Shown in pieces: positions 1 to 8,301 of a stretch of DNA of 64,000 bases (positions are counted from its first letter, which is position 1; each line of letters starts with the position of its first letter). Source of the DNA: Streptomyces sp. SUK 48. Its GTDB lineage: Bacteria > Actinomycetota > Actinomycetes > Streptomycetales > Streptomycetaceae. Below the pieces are notes generated by a model. That model saw only the letters and a program-made list of their open reading frames with translations, was not told the DNA's origin and searched no databases. Position numbers and translations under genes: made by a program. The DNA lies in NCBI RefSeq assembly GCF_009650765.1, contig NZ_CP045740.1, positions 4,688,001-4,752,000 on the forward strand, read 5' to 3'.

Positions 1-184
1 CGACGTCCTGCGCGGCGAGCGAGGAGTGCCCGGCACCGAAGGCGAACAGCCGGCCGCCGCTCACGACGGTGTCGGCGAGCAGGGTGCCGGCGGCCTCGAT
101 CGCCTCCGCCTCCTCCTCCTTGAGCCGTCGCAGGAGGGTGATGGCGGCGTCCAAGAACAGGTCGGCAGGCGTGCCGTCGCTCAT
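1..184 (-). CDS. SIS-domain sugar isomerase-like protein (UPF0309 type), 5' part only
   Basis: The reading frame begins with ATG at 184 and runs off the left edge, so only about 61 N-terminal residues are visible. They read MSDGTPADLFLDAAITLLRR, then an acidic helix, then GGRLFAFGAGHSS. The FAFGAGHS stretch is the start of an SIS (sugar isomerase) phosphosugar-binding fold, as in the UPF0309 proteins of Streptomyces. The family is related to MurQ- and GmhA-like proteins, but the substrate is unknown. It diverges from the iron repressor gene that starts at 447; in S. coelicolor, as I recall, an SIS gene likewise neighbours the DmdR1 gene. The catalytic part is outside the window. Confidence 0.8.
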   Translation of the reverse strand, partial: MSDGTPADLFLDAAITLLRRLKEEEAEAIEAAGTLLADTVVSGGRLFAFGAGHSSLAAQDV

Positions 185-239
185 GCGGTGCCCCTTCGCA
201 GCGTCTGTGTCGCGGATCACGGTGCGGTCTGGACCAGTG

Positions 240-320
240 CGGTGTCAATACGGCCGCCGCCGTTCCGGCACGGGGGCCGCCGCCGTTCCGGCACGGAGCC
301 CGCTCCGCTTCCGGCGCGGG
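240..320. repeat. Degenerate tandem repeat in the SIS/dmdR1 divergent region
   Basis: A 22-bp block GGCCGCCGCCGTTCCGGCAC(GG) occurs twice with a 23-bp period (about 252-273 and 275-296). A diverged third copy (CGCTCCGCTTCCGGCGCGGG) follows. It lies in the roughly 260-bp divergent intergenic region upstream of the iron repressor. No iron-box-like palindrome is obvious here. I see no coding potential consistent with Streptomyces codon bias. Confidence 0.5.
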
Positions 321-446
321 GGCCGCTCCCGTCCCCCGATCCGCCTCGTTCCCACCGGTGCCACCCGCTTGTCGGTGGCATCCGGCAGAATTGGGTTGAG
401 GCCAGCGCACGCGCCAGGTGCCGGCAGAGGTAATCGAGGGGCACGT

Positions 447-1139
447 ATGTCCGGACTGATCGACACCACGGAGATGTATCTCCGCACCATCCTCGAACTG
501 GAGGAGGAAGGCGTCGTCCCCATGCGCGCCCGGATCGCGGAGCGGCTCGACCAGAGCGGGCCGACGGTGAGCCAGACGGTGGCGCGGATGGAGCGGGACG
601 GCCTGGTCGCCGTCGCCAGCGACCGCCATCTGGAGCTGACCGGCGAGGGCCGCAGGCTCGCCACCCGGGTGATGCGCAAGCACCGCCTCGCCGAGTGCCT
701 GCTGGTCGATGTGATCGGCCTGGAGTGGGAGCAGGTGCACGCGGAGGCGTGCCGCTGGGAGCACGTGATGAGCGAGGCCGTCGAGCGCCGCGTCATGGAG
801 CTGCTGCGCCACCCGACCGAGTCGCCGTACGGCAACCCGATCCCCGGGCTCGAGGAGCTGGGCGAGAAGGACGGCGCCGATCCGTTCCTGGACGAGGGCA
901 TGGTCTCCCTGGCCGACCTGGACGCGGGCACGGACGGCAAGACCGTCGTCGTACGCCGGATCGGCGAGCCCATCCAGATGGACGCGCAGCTGATGTACAC
1001 CCTGCGCCGGGCCGGTGTGCAGCCCGGTTCCGTGGTGAGCGTGACCGAGTCGGCCGGCGGGGTGCTGGTCGGCAGCGGCGGTGAGGCCGCCGAGCTGGAG
1101 GCCGACATCGCCTCCCACGTGTTCGTCGCCAAGCGCTGA
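447..1139 (+). CDS. dmdR1: DtxR-family iron-dependent repressor, DmdR1-like
   Basis: A 230-residue protein starting MSGLIDTTEMYLRTILELEE, which is the classic DtxR/IdeR N-terminus. The winged helix-turn-helix spans about residues 5-70 (RIAERLDQSGPTVSQTVARM recognition region). A metal-binding dimerisation domain follows (about 75-140, with C-L-L-V-D-V-I-G-L and the H-x3-C-x-W-E-H segment), and then an SH3-like C-terminal domain. Members bind Fe2+ and repress siderophore and iron-uptake genes. Length and sequence fit DmdR1, the main iron regulator of Streptomyces. The ATG at 447 is preceded by an AGGTAATCGAGGGG stretch; the longer upstream frame is arginine-rich and not DtxR-like. In S. coelicolor an antisense gene, adm, overlaps dmdR1; an antisense frame is open here too. 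Confidence 0.93.
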   Translation: MSGLIDTTEMYLRTILELEEEGVVPMRARIAERLDQSGPTVSQTVARMERDGLVAVASDRHLELTGEGRRLATRVMRKHRLAECLLVDVIGLEWEQVHAEACRWEHVMSEAVERRVMELLRHPTESPYGNPIPGLEELGEKDGADPFLDEGMVSLADLDAGTDGKTVVVRRIGEPIQMDAQLMYTLRRAGVQPGSVVSVTESAGGVLVGSGGEAAELEADIASHVFVAKR

Positions 1140-1170
1140 GCCGCACCGGCCCGGTACGGGTACGACAGAG

Positions 1171-1198
1171 GGCCCCGGCGCCTCGCGGCACCGGGGCC
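1171..1198 (+). terminator. Stem-loop after the iron repressor gene
   Basis: An inverted repeat GGCCCCGG / CCGGGGCC with a 12-nt loop starts 31 bp after the dmdR1 stop codon. It has no T-run, as is usual for Streptomyces terminators. Confidence 0.6.
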
Positions 1199-1382
1199 TG
1201 TCCTCCCCTGCGCTGACCCGGAGCCCCGAGCTCCCAGGGTCAGTCCCCTTCGGACCGTTTTTCCCCGAGCGGTCCGCCTCCCGCCAGAAAGATCCCCTCC
1301 GAGACGGCGATCATTCCTGACGCGGTGTCACTCGAATGAGCGGTGTTGTCCGCAGGGGCAGTATTTTCGAACGCAGGTTCGC

Positions 1383-1408
1383 AAAAACGGCCCGTCCGGA
1401 CGGGCCGT
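1383..1408 (-). terminator. Intrinsic terminator of the GT39 gene
   Basis: A perfect 22-bp palindrome built on ACGGCCCGTCC/GGACGGGCCGT is followed, on the minus strand, by five T residues (AAAAA at 1383-1387 on the plus strand). It sits directly downstream of the glycosyltransferase stop codon at 1413. It is one of the few canonical rho-independent terminators in the window. Confidence 0.8.
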
Positions 1409-1412
1409 GGCC

Positions 1413-2957
1413 TCACGCGTACATCCGCAGCTCCGGCCAGATCTCCCCCCACGCCCGCCGCGGCCCCTCGCACACGTACACATGCCCGCCGCGCTCGATG
1501 TTCGGCGCGCCCCCGGGGTCGGAGAGCGTCGCCGCCTCCCGCACGTGACGGAAGTAGCGGCGCAGCTTCGCCTCGTACCCCGGGAGATACCGGGGGTCGG
1601 GCGCGATCGCCACCACCGTCGTGGCGCCCGGGTCGCCGGGGCCCCACCACCAGTCGGTGTTCTGCGCGCCCGCGGCGGCCGGCAGCCCGGTGCCGCGCCC
1701 CAGCTCGTTCACGGCGCCCGCCTCCCCGTAGTCCGCCGCGAAGATCACCGCGTGCGCGCGCCGCCCGGCCGGCAGCCCGGTCCACACCTGCCGCACGGTC
1801 CCCACCAGCCGGGGCCAGCCCTGGGTCTCCCCGGAGATCGGGCTGATGCCGTACGTCCAGGCCACGTCGGCGGGCGGCAGCACCGGCAGCACGATCACGG
1901 CGGACACCGCGGTCGCCACGGCCGTGCCGAGCACCAGGCCGCGCCGCCGCTCCCGGCCGGCGTACAGCGTCCCGTCGAGCGCCACCGCCCCGGCCGCGAG
2001 CAGGCACACGTACAGCCCGGCCAGGTAGTACACCTGCGCCCCGGTCGTCACCGCGAACAGCACGAACAGCACGCCGTACGCGATGGCCAGGCTCCGCCAC
2101 AGCGGCCGCTCGGACCGCCACAGGAACCGCAGCCCGGCCACCCACACCGCGATCAGCGCCAGGCAGGACATGCCGAGCTGGCCCACGACCCAGGTGACGA
2201 TGTTCCCCGGGCCGCCGTGCTCGGCGTTCAGCACCCGGGTCATCGCGAACACGGCCCAGCCGTGCCGCGACTGCCACCACAGATCGGGCAGCACCGGCAG
2301 GACGGCGATCAGCGCGCCCCCGAGCAGCCGGCGGTCGGCCGCGGTCCGCCGGGCCGGGCCGAGCAGCACCGCCGCCAGCAGGACCGCCCCGAAGACCGCC
2401 GCGAGGTGGTTGAACTCCGCCCCGACACCGACCAGCGCGCCCGCCGCGAGCCACCACCGGGTGTCGCCGGTGCGGCCGATCCGCGCCACCACCAGCGCGA
2501 TCGCCGCCCAGGCCAGGGTCTCGTACGACGTGGTGTTGGCGATGTGCGCGCTGCCCAGCAGCACCGGCATGGTGCCCGTCGCGACCGCCGCGAGCAGCTG
2601 CGGGCGCCGCCCGCCGCCGAACTCCCGCGCGGTCAGGGCGCCCACCACCACCGTGCCCGCCGCGGCCAGCGCGGGGAACAGCCGCAGGCCCGTCGCCGAC
2701 ACCCCGAACAGCTCCAGCGAGACCCTGGCCAGCAGCGGCGCCAGCACCGGCTGGTCCACATAGCTCGCCTGGAGGTGCCGGGCGCAGTCGAGGAAGTACA
2801 GCTCGTCCCGGTGGAAGCCGTAGCGCGCGGAGAACGCCATCAGCAGCGCGAACACCGCCGCCGCGACCGCGTACACCCGCCGGTCCGGCGGCGCGGGCCG
2901 CCCGTCGTCGGTGTCCCCTCCGCCGCCCGCCGGCCTCGCGACCGCCGCGTCCGTCAT
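1413..2957 (-). CDS. GT39/PMT-type membrane glycosyltransferase
   Basis: A 514-residue polytopic membrane protein. After a short cytoplasmic tail come many hydrophobic segments, starting with VYAVAAAVFALLMAFSARYG. The loop motif GFHRDELYFLDCARHL, with acidic residues after the first membrane span, is characteristic of the dolichyl-phosphate-mannose mannosyltransferase / ArnT superfamily (PMT_2). These enzymes use polyprenyl-phosphate sugars on the outer face of the membrane; donor and acceptor are unknown here. The ATG at 2957 was chosen because the roughly 100 residues upstream in the same frame are low-complexity and family similarity starts just after it. Transcription ends at the strong terminator at 1383-1408. 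Confidence 0.85.
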   Translation of the reverse strand: MTDAAVARPAGGGGDTDDGRPAPPDRRVYAVAAAVFALLMAFSARYGFHRDELYFLDCARHLQASYVDQPVLAPLLARVSLELFGVSATGLRLFPALAAAGTVVVGALTAREFGGGRRPQLLAAVATGTMPVLLGSAHIANTTSYETLAWAAIALVVARIGRTGDTRWWLAAGALVGVGAEFNHLAAVFGAVLLAAVLLGPARRTAADRRLLGGALIAVLPVLPDLWWQSRHGWAVFAMTRVLNAEHGGPGNIVTWVVGQLGMSCLALIAVWVAGLRFLWRSERPLWRSLAIAYGVLFVLFAVTTGAQVYYLAGLYVCLLAAGAVALDGTLYAGRERRRGLVLGTAVATAVSAVIVLPVLPPADVAWTYGISPISGETQGWPRLVGTVRQVWTGLPAGRRAHAVIFAADYGEAGAVNELGRGTGLPAAAGAQNTDWWWGPGDPGATTVVAIAPDPRYLPGYEAKLRRYFRHVREAATLSDPGGAPNIERGGHVYVCEGPRRAWGEIWPELRMYA

Positions 2958-3123
2958 CCCCGACACCCCCGTCCCGGTTCCCACCCCTGCCGCCCACGCG
3001 GCTCCGGGCCGCCCGTACCTTACGCACCCCGCCCGCGCGGGGCGAGACCGCGGCGGACCGGGCCCCGGCTCCGGCGGCCCGGCCGGGGCCGCGCCGCGCA
3101 CCGTCGCGGGCGGCGCGCGCATC

Positions 3124-3357
3124 ATGCGGTACAAGGCCACGATCGCCGACCGGGCCCCGGGCCTCGAACGCCTGGAGTGGTCGGTCGACGGCCCTCCGGG
3201 CCTGCTGGCCCGGCGCGCCGGGGCCGTGCCGACCGTCGCCTCGTTCGCGCTCACCGGCGGCCTGGTGTCCCGGGGCCAAGTCGTCCGCGACCCCGCGACC
3301 CCGCGATCCCGGGACCCCGGGAAGCCGGGGCCGCGGGCGCGGGACGGCCGCCCGTGA
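3124..3357 (+). CDS. Possible small protein of unknown function (77 aa)
   Basis: The frame starts MRYKATIADRAPGLERLEWS and ends with a basic proline-rich tail. Third codon positions are almost all G or C, as in genuine Streptomyces genes, while positions 1 and 2 look protein-like over the first 57 codons. It lies between the GT39 gene and the ABC permease, opposite in direction to both. I see no clear ribosome binding site and recognise no family, so it may be a decayed or false gene. Confidence 0.35.
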   Translation: MRYKATIADRAPGLERLEWSVDGPPGLLARRAGAVPTVASFALTGGLVSRGQVVRDPATPRSRDPGKPGPRARDGRP

Positions 3358-3372
3358 ACCGGCCGGTGGCGC

Positions 3373-4962
3373 TCAGCCCTTGCTGACCGCCGCCAGGATC
3401 TCCGGCAGCCGTCCCGCCGCGCGCGGGGCCGCCAGGCGCAGTCCCAGCAGCGCGATCCCGGCGCCGTAGAGCGCCCCGGCGGGCAGCAGCAGCCAGGTGC
3501 GTCCGACGCCGTCCGTGCCCTGGGCCAGCCACACGGTGAGGGCGATGTAGGGGGCGCACAGGACGGCGGCGGTGAGCATCCCGCCGAAGAGGCCGATCCA
3601 GGCGAGGCCCGCCTGCCCGGGCACGACGCTCTTGAGGCCCTCCTGCGGGACGGAGTACGGGTACCGCGCCGACGCCCACGCCCCGGCCGCCAGCAGCGCC
3701 CCGAGCAGCGCCAGGGACATCCCGAGGACCCGGGGCAGCATCGGCCAGGCGTCCAGCAGGGCGACGTTCAGGACGGTGACGAGCGCGGCGTACGGGAGGG
3801 TGATCAGCAGCAGTGCGAGGGCCCGGCCGCGCAGCTCCTCGTACGCGTCCCGGGGCGAGGAGATGGTCAGGGCCACCATCCAGAAGGCGGAGGTGTCCTG
3901 CCCGAACTGGTTGTACATCTGCAGGCCGAGCATCCCCGCGGCGAAGCACGCGAAGTAGACCGAACCGGTGTGCTGGAGCGCGTAGAACACCGGGATGAGC
4001 AGCCCGATCGCCAGCGAGGACACCCAGCCGGCCTTGGTCTTCGGATCCCGCCACACATAGCGCAGGGTGCGCTCCATGACCGCGCCGGTGCGCCCGTCGG
4101 GCAGCAGCCGCGCGCGCCCGCCCGTGCGCCGGCGTTCCGCGCGCCCGCCGTCCGCGGCCTGGAGCGTGGACCCGTCCGGCGCGGTCACCAGCTTGATCAT
4201 GCTCCGCGCCCAGCCGGCCACCAGCGCCACCAACGCGGCCGCCGTGAGCGCGAGTTGCGCGAGCGCGACGCCGTACGACCCCTCGCTCGCCGAGCGCACC
4301 GCCGCCACCGCCGACGCGGGCGGGACCCAGGACAGTACGTCCGCCACCGGCCGCAGCTGCCCGAGTCCGCCCGAACCCAGGCGCCGCGCCGTGAAGTTGA
4401 CCAGCTGGCTGCCGACGGCGATCACCAGCCCGCTGAGCACGGCCAGATCGCGGCCCCTGCGGCTGGTGAGCAGCCGTACGTTGGCGGCGGCCACGGCCCG
4501 CGCGAGCGCCACGCACACCAGCAGCGCGAGCACCAGGGCGACAAGCGCGGTGAGCCAGCCCGCCGCGCCCCGCGCCGGCACCAGCACACAGCCGAGCAGC
4601 AACAGCAGGGTCACCAGCGGGCCGACCCCGACCAGGGAGGACACCAGCAGGGCGCGCATCAGCGGCAGGGGCCGCAGCGGCAGCATCACCAGCCGCGTCG
4701 GGTCCAGCGTCTCGTCCCCGGTCGGGAAGAACAGCGGCAGGAAGGCCCAGCCCAGCGCCAGTACGGCCGTGGCGGTCACGGAGACCACCTCGCCGTGCGG
4801 CTGCCGGCCGAGCAGGATCATGCCCGGCAGCTGCACGAGCGCGAACAGCAGCGCGAGGACGCTGGAGACGATGAACGCGTCCCGCCGCCCCCGCGACTGC
4901 CGCAGCCCGCCCCGCAGCAGGGACAGCTTCAGGCGTACGACGGTGCCGGTGAGGTGCGTCAT
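3373..4962 (-). CDS. ABC transporter permease (about 530 aa)
   Basis: A 529-residue integral membrane protein starting MTHLTGTVVRLKLSLLRGGL, with about ten to twelve hydrophobic spans, e.g. FIVSSVLALLFALVQLPGMI near the N-terminus and several in the last 200 residues. A cytoplasmic basic linker (DGGRAERRRTGGRARLLPDG) sits mid-protein. Its ATG overlaps the stop of the upstream ATPase gene by four bases (ATGA), so the two are translationally coupled. Together they form an export-type (ABC-2-like) transporter with one ATPase and one fused permease; the substrate is unknown. Confidence 0.85.
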   Translation of the reverse strand: MTHLTGTVVRLKLSLLRGGLRQSRGRRDAFIVSSVLALLFALVQLPGMILLGRQPHGEVVSVTATAVLALGWAFLPLFFPTGDETLDPTRLVMLPLRPLPLMRALLVSSLVGVGPLVTLLLLLGCVLVPARGAAGWLTALVALVLALLVCVALARAVAAANVRLLTSRRGRDLAVLSGLVIAVGSQLVNFTARRLGSGGLGQLRPVADVLSWVPPASAVAAVRSASEGSYGVALAQLALTAAALVALVAGWARSMIKLVTAPDGSTLQAADGGRAERRRTGGRARLLPDGRTGAVMERTLRYVWRDPKTKAGWVSSLAIGLLIPVFYALQHTGSVYFACFAAGMLGLQMYNQFGQDTSAFWMVALTISSPRDAYEELRGRALALLLITLPYAALVTVLNVALLDAWPMLPRVLGMSLALLGALLAAGAWASARYPYSVPQEGLKSVVPGQAGLAWIGLFGGMLTAAVLCAPYIALTVWLAQGTDGVGRTWLLLPAGALYGAGIALLGLRLAAPRAAGRLPEILAAVSKG

Positions 4963-5735
4963 CGGGGCGCCCCGCCGCCCAGCCAGTCGAGATCGGACCC
5001 GGCGGCCCGGCCGTTCGCCCCGACCAGCTCCAGGAACGCGTGCTGGAGCGTGGGGTGCGCACCGCGCACCTCGGCGAGCGGCCCGGCCGCGCGGATGCGG
5101 CCGGCCGCCAGCACCGCGACCCAGTCGCACAGCGACTCGACCAGCTCCATGACGTGGGAGGAGAAGACGACCGTGGCGCCGGAGCCGGTGTACCGCTCCA
5201 GGACGCCCCGGATGGTCTGCGCGGACACCGGGTCCACGCCCTCGAACGGCTCGTCCAGGAACAGCACTTCCGGGTTGTGCAGCAGGGCCGCGGCCAGGCC
5301 GATCTTCTTGCGCATGCCGGTCGAGTAGTCGACGACCAGCTTGTGCTGGGAGCCGGCCAGGTCGAGCACGTCCAGCAGCTGGGTGGCCCGCTTGTCCACC
5401 TCGGCCCCGGGCAGCCCGCGCAACCTGCCGGTGTAGCCGAGCAGTTCGCGTCCCGACAGCCGCTCGAACAGCCGCAGCCCCTCGGGCAGCACCCCGATCC
5501 GCGCCTTCACGGCCACCGGGTCCCGCCAGACGTCGTGCCCGACCACCTCCACGGTGCCCTCGTCCGGCCGCAGCAGCCCGGTCACCATGGACAGCGTGGT
5601 CGTCTTCCCGGCTCCGTTCGGCCCCACCAGCCCGATGAACTTCCCCGCGGGCAGCTCCAGATCGATCCCCCCGACGGCCACCTGCTCCCCGAACCGCTTC
5701 CAGAGCCCCCGTATACACACCGCGGTGTTGGTCAT
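4959..5735 (-). CDS. ABC transporter ATP-binding protein
   Basis: 258 residues starting MTNTAVCIRGLWKRFGEQVA. Walker A is GPNGAGKTT (about residues 39-47). The signature region reads DYSTGMRKKIGLAAAL rather than LSGGQ, a form common in exporter ATPases. Walker B is EVLFLDEPFEGVDP, and the H-loop is SSHVMELVE. These place it in the DrrA/CcmA/YhaQ-like exporter class. An in-frame start 14 codons upstream exists, but homology begins at MTNTA. It is the first gene of the two-gene exporter operon and energises the permease. Confidence 0.9.
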   Translation of the reverse strand: MTNTAVCIRGLWKRFGEQVAVGGIDLELPAGKFIGLVGPNGAGKTTTLSMVTGLLRPDEGTVEVVGHDVWRDPVAVKARIGVLPEGLRLFERLSGRELLGYTGRLRGLPGAEVDKRATQLLDVLDLAGSQHKLVVDYSTGMRKKIGLAAALLHNPEVLFLDEPFEGVDPVSAQTIRGVLERYTGSGATVVFSSHVMELVESLCDWVAVLAAGRIRAAGPLAEVRGAHPTLQHAFLELVGANGRAAGSDLDWLGGGAPR

Positions 5736-5792
5736 GCCATGAAGGTTACGGGGGGCGTTCCGGGCCGGCAGGGGCACGGAGAGCCGCGTACG

Positions 5793-6457
5793 TCAGCGGT
5801 CCCGGCCGCAGGCGTACGCCAACGCCGAGACCAGTTCCTCCACATCCGGCAGCCAGCGGTTCGCCGGCGTCGGCCGCCGCGCCCACTGCACCGCCCCCCG
5901 CCCCCGAACCGGGTCGGCGGCGCCGCCACGTACGCCCCCTCGCCCAGCGCCACCAGATCGAGCGACGCCGGCACCCACCCCAACTTCCGCACCAGCTCCG
6001 GCACCTTCGCCGAACCGCCCGGCAGCACGAAGAACTGCATGCGCCGGTCGGGAGAGAGCGCGACCGGCCCGAGCGTCAGCGACATCCGCTCCAGCCGGGC
6101 CAGCGCCAGGAACCCCGCGGTCTCCGGCACGGACAGCGCGTCGAACGTGCGCCCCGTCGGCAGCAGCACCGCCGCCGTCGGCTGCTTCTGCCACAGCCGC
6201 CGTACCACCGTCGCGCTCCCGGTCGCCTGGGTCGCCCAGTCGGGGCGCGCGGGGTGCGCACCCGGCGCAGGGCAGGACGCCTCGCCGCACGAGCAGCGCG
6301 GCATACCGCGGTCGGCTTCCAGCCAGGTCCCCGGGAACACGTCCCAGTGCCGTTCCTCGGCGTAGCGCACGGCGGTCTCCTGCGGCGAATCCCCGCGCTG
6401 CTGCGGAATCTGCCCGGCAATCTGACTGTCTTCGGCGGCCGCGATCGTCTCTTCCAC
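5793..6457 (-). pseudogene. Bifunctional primase/polymerase-like protein, frameshifted near its 3' end
   Basis: From GTG at 6457 the frame reads VEETIAAAEDSQIAGQIPQQ, then RYAEERHWDVFPGTWLE and a CSCGEASCPAPGAHP cysteine cluster. This is the hallmark of the small primase/polymerase (prim-pol-like) proteins of Streptomyces. At FGGGGRCSG the frame leaves the family. The expected C-terminus, VQWARRPTPANRWLPDVEEL, ends at the stop at 5793 but lies in a different frame. The switch falls at two C-runs (5894-5899 and 5901-5905). Removing one base there gives FGGGAVQWARRP and a continuous protein of about 220 residues. It is either a one-base insertion in the gene or a sequencing error. Confidence 0.75.
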
Positions 6458-6714
6458 GCCCCACTCAACTCCCGCACCCACCTGGAGTTACGGCCCTTGC
6501 CCCGCGCGGGGAGGAGCATCGCCCGCCCGCCCGGGGCGCATGGGTGCACCTGCGGGGGCGCGCGGTAGGGGGCGGGGCGTGAGTTGGGTAGCCAGGAGTG
6601 GGGTTGGCATCAGCCGGTACCCGGCAAACCGCATATGTCACGCATTGACGGCATGTCAGCTGGGCACTGATCTTTCCGAAACGTCACGCTCCAGGGGTTC
6701 CCAGGGGGTAGCAC

Positions 6715-8100
6715 ATGGCCGCACGGCCTCTCGTCGCCAGGCAGCCGAACGAACGGCTGCAAGCACTCATCCAGGAAGCGGGGTGCTCCAACGCCGGACT
6801 TGCCCGGCGGGTCAACATGTGCGGCGCCGAGCACGGCCTCGATCTGCGCTACGACAAGACATCCGTGGCCCGCTGGCTGCGCGGCCAGCAGCCGCGGGGC
6901 CGGGCGCCCGCGATCATCGCGGAGGCCCTCGGCCGCAAGCTGGGGCGCACGGTCACGATCGACGAGATCGGCATGGCCAACGGCAAGAACCTCGCCTCCG
7001 GGGTCGGTCTCCAGTTCTCGCCGACGGTGCTGGGCGCCATCGAGCAGGTCTGCGAGCTGTGGCGCAGCGACGTGGGGCGCCGGGACTTCCTCTCCGGCTC
7101 CTCGGTCGCCGCGTCCGCGCTGGTCGAGCCCAGCCGCGACTGGCTGATCTCCGCGCCGGACGCCCAGGTGGCCCGGCAGGCGGGCCCGCGCGTGGGCCAG
7201 TCCGACGTGGCGGCCGTACGGTCCATGACCCAGGCGCTCACCGACCTGGACCACCAGTTCGGCAGCGGACATGTGCGCCCGGTCCTGGTGCACTACCTCA
7301 ACAGCGTCGTCTCCGGACTGCTCGCGGGTTCCTACCGCGAGTCGACCGGCCGCGAACTCTTCGCAGCTGTTGCCCGGTTGACCGAGCTCGCCGGATACAT
7401 GGCCGTGGACACCGGCCAACCCGGCCTGGCCCAGCGGTACTACATCCAGTCGCTGCGCCTGGCCCAGGCCGCCGGGGACCGCGGCTACGGCGGGTACGTC
7501 CTGGCCGCGTCCATGAGCCATCTCGCCGCGCAGCTCGGAAACCCGCGCGAGATCGCCCAGTTGGCGCGCGCCGCGCAGGAGGGCGCACGCGGCCATGCGA
7601 CCCCCCGGGTGGAGGCGATGTTCCACGCGGCCGAGGCGCGCGGGCACGCGCTGCTCGGCGACGCGCGCGCGGCGGGCGCCGCGACCGCCCGGGCGGTCTC
7701 CGCGATGGAGCAGTGCGACGACGACTCCGGGGACGACCCGGTGTGGATCCGGCACTTCGACGGGGCCTACCTGGCCGACGAGTTGGCGCACTGCCACCGG
7801 GACCTCGGCCAGCCCGAGCAGTCCGCGCGCTACGCCGAGCAGTCCCTCGCCGGACATCCCGCGTCCCGGGCCCGCCGGCGCGCGATCGGCTATGTGCTGC
7901 TCGCCACCGCCCAGGTGCAGCAGCGCGAGGTCGAACAAGCCTGCGCCACCGGCATGAAGGCGGTGGAACTGCTGGAGACGCTGCGCTCCAACCGGGGCGC
8001 GGAGTATCTGGACGACCTCCAGCAGCGGCTCGAACCCTTCCGGGAGGAGGCGGTCGTCAGGGAGTTCGGGGCCCGGCTGGACCTCCAGCAGGCCGCGTGA
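6715..8100 (+). CDS. NsdA-like DNA-binding regulator with TPR-type repeats
   Basis: 461 residues. The N-terminal 90 residues form a helix-turn-helix-like region (LARRVN, DLRYDKTSVARWLRGQQPRG, IIAEALGRKLGRTV). The segment GRRDFLSGSSVAASAL follows at about 122-137; this RRDFL element is typical of the NsdA/SCO4441 group. The C-terminal 250 residues are alpha-helical repeats (LAQRYYIQSLRLAQAAGDRG, LADELAHCHRDLGQPEQSA). NsdA of S. coelicolor is a negative regulator of sporulation and antibiotic production; this gene is a paralogue group member rather than NsdA itself. A GGGGGTAGCAC stretch precedes the ATG. Confidence 0.8.
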   Translation: MAARPLVARQPNERLQALIQEAGCSNAGLARRVNMCGAEHGLDLRYDKTSVARWLRGQQPRGRAPAIIAEALGRKLGRTVTIDEIGMANGKNLASGVGLQFSPTVLGAIEQVCELWRSDVGRRDFLSGSSVAASALVEPSRDWLISAPDAQVARQAGPRVGQSDVAAVRSMTQALTDLDHQFGSGHVRPVLVHYLNSVVSGLLAGSYRESTGRELFAAVARLTELAGYMAVDTGQPGLAQRYYIQSLRLAQAAGDRGYGGYVLAASMSHLAAQLGNPREIAQLARAAQEGARGHATPRVEAMFHAAEARGHALLGDARAAGAATARAVSAMEQCDDDSGDDPVWIRHFDGAYLADELAHCHRDLGQPEQSARYAEQSLAGHPASRARRRAIGYVLLATAQVQQREVEQACATGMKAVELLETLRSNRGAEYLDDLQQRLEPFREEAVVREFGARLDLQQAA

Positions 8101-8301
8101 ACACCGGCCCCGCGCGGACGTGAACATGTGGCGAACACCACCCCGGCACCCGCCGGATGCCATATACAGCGTCGTGCGGGGCCGTTCCGTTACTGCCGTC
8201 ACGGGCGGACGGGCAGCGGACCGAGGTGCGTGGCAGCGGGCTCCGGGTACCCGGTAGCGTGGCCCGACGATTCACAAGGTCCCCCATTGGTAGGAGTCCC
8301 G

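Noticed and set aside
1240..3279. Very long minus-strand frame of about 680 codons overlapping the GT39 gene
   Set aside because: Its translation is arginine/glycine-rich and low in hydrophobic residues, the usual shadow of a GC-rich gene in another frame. The GT39 frame shows membrane spans and family motifs.
6542..6714. Plus-strand coding in the upstream region of the NsdA-like gene
   Set aside because: Codon bias is poor and the conserved N-terminus starts at 6715; the TGACGGCATGTCAG-like stretch near 6647 is too imperfect to call a regulon site.
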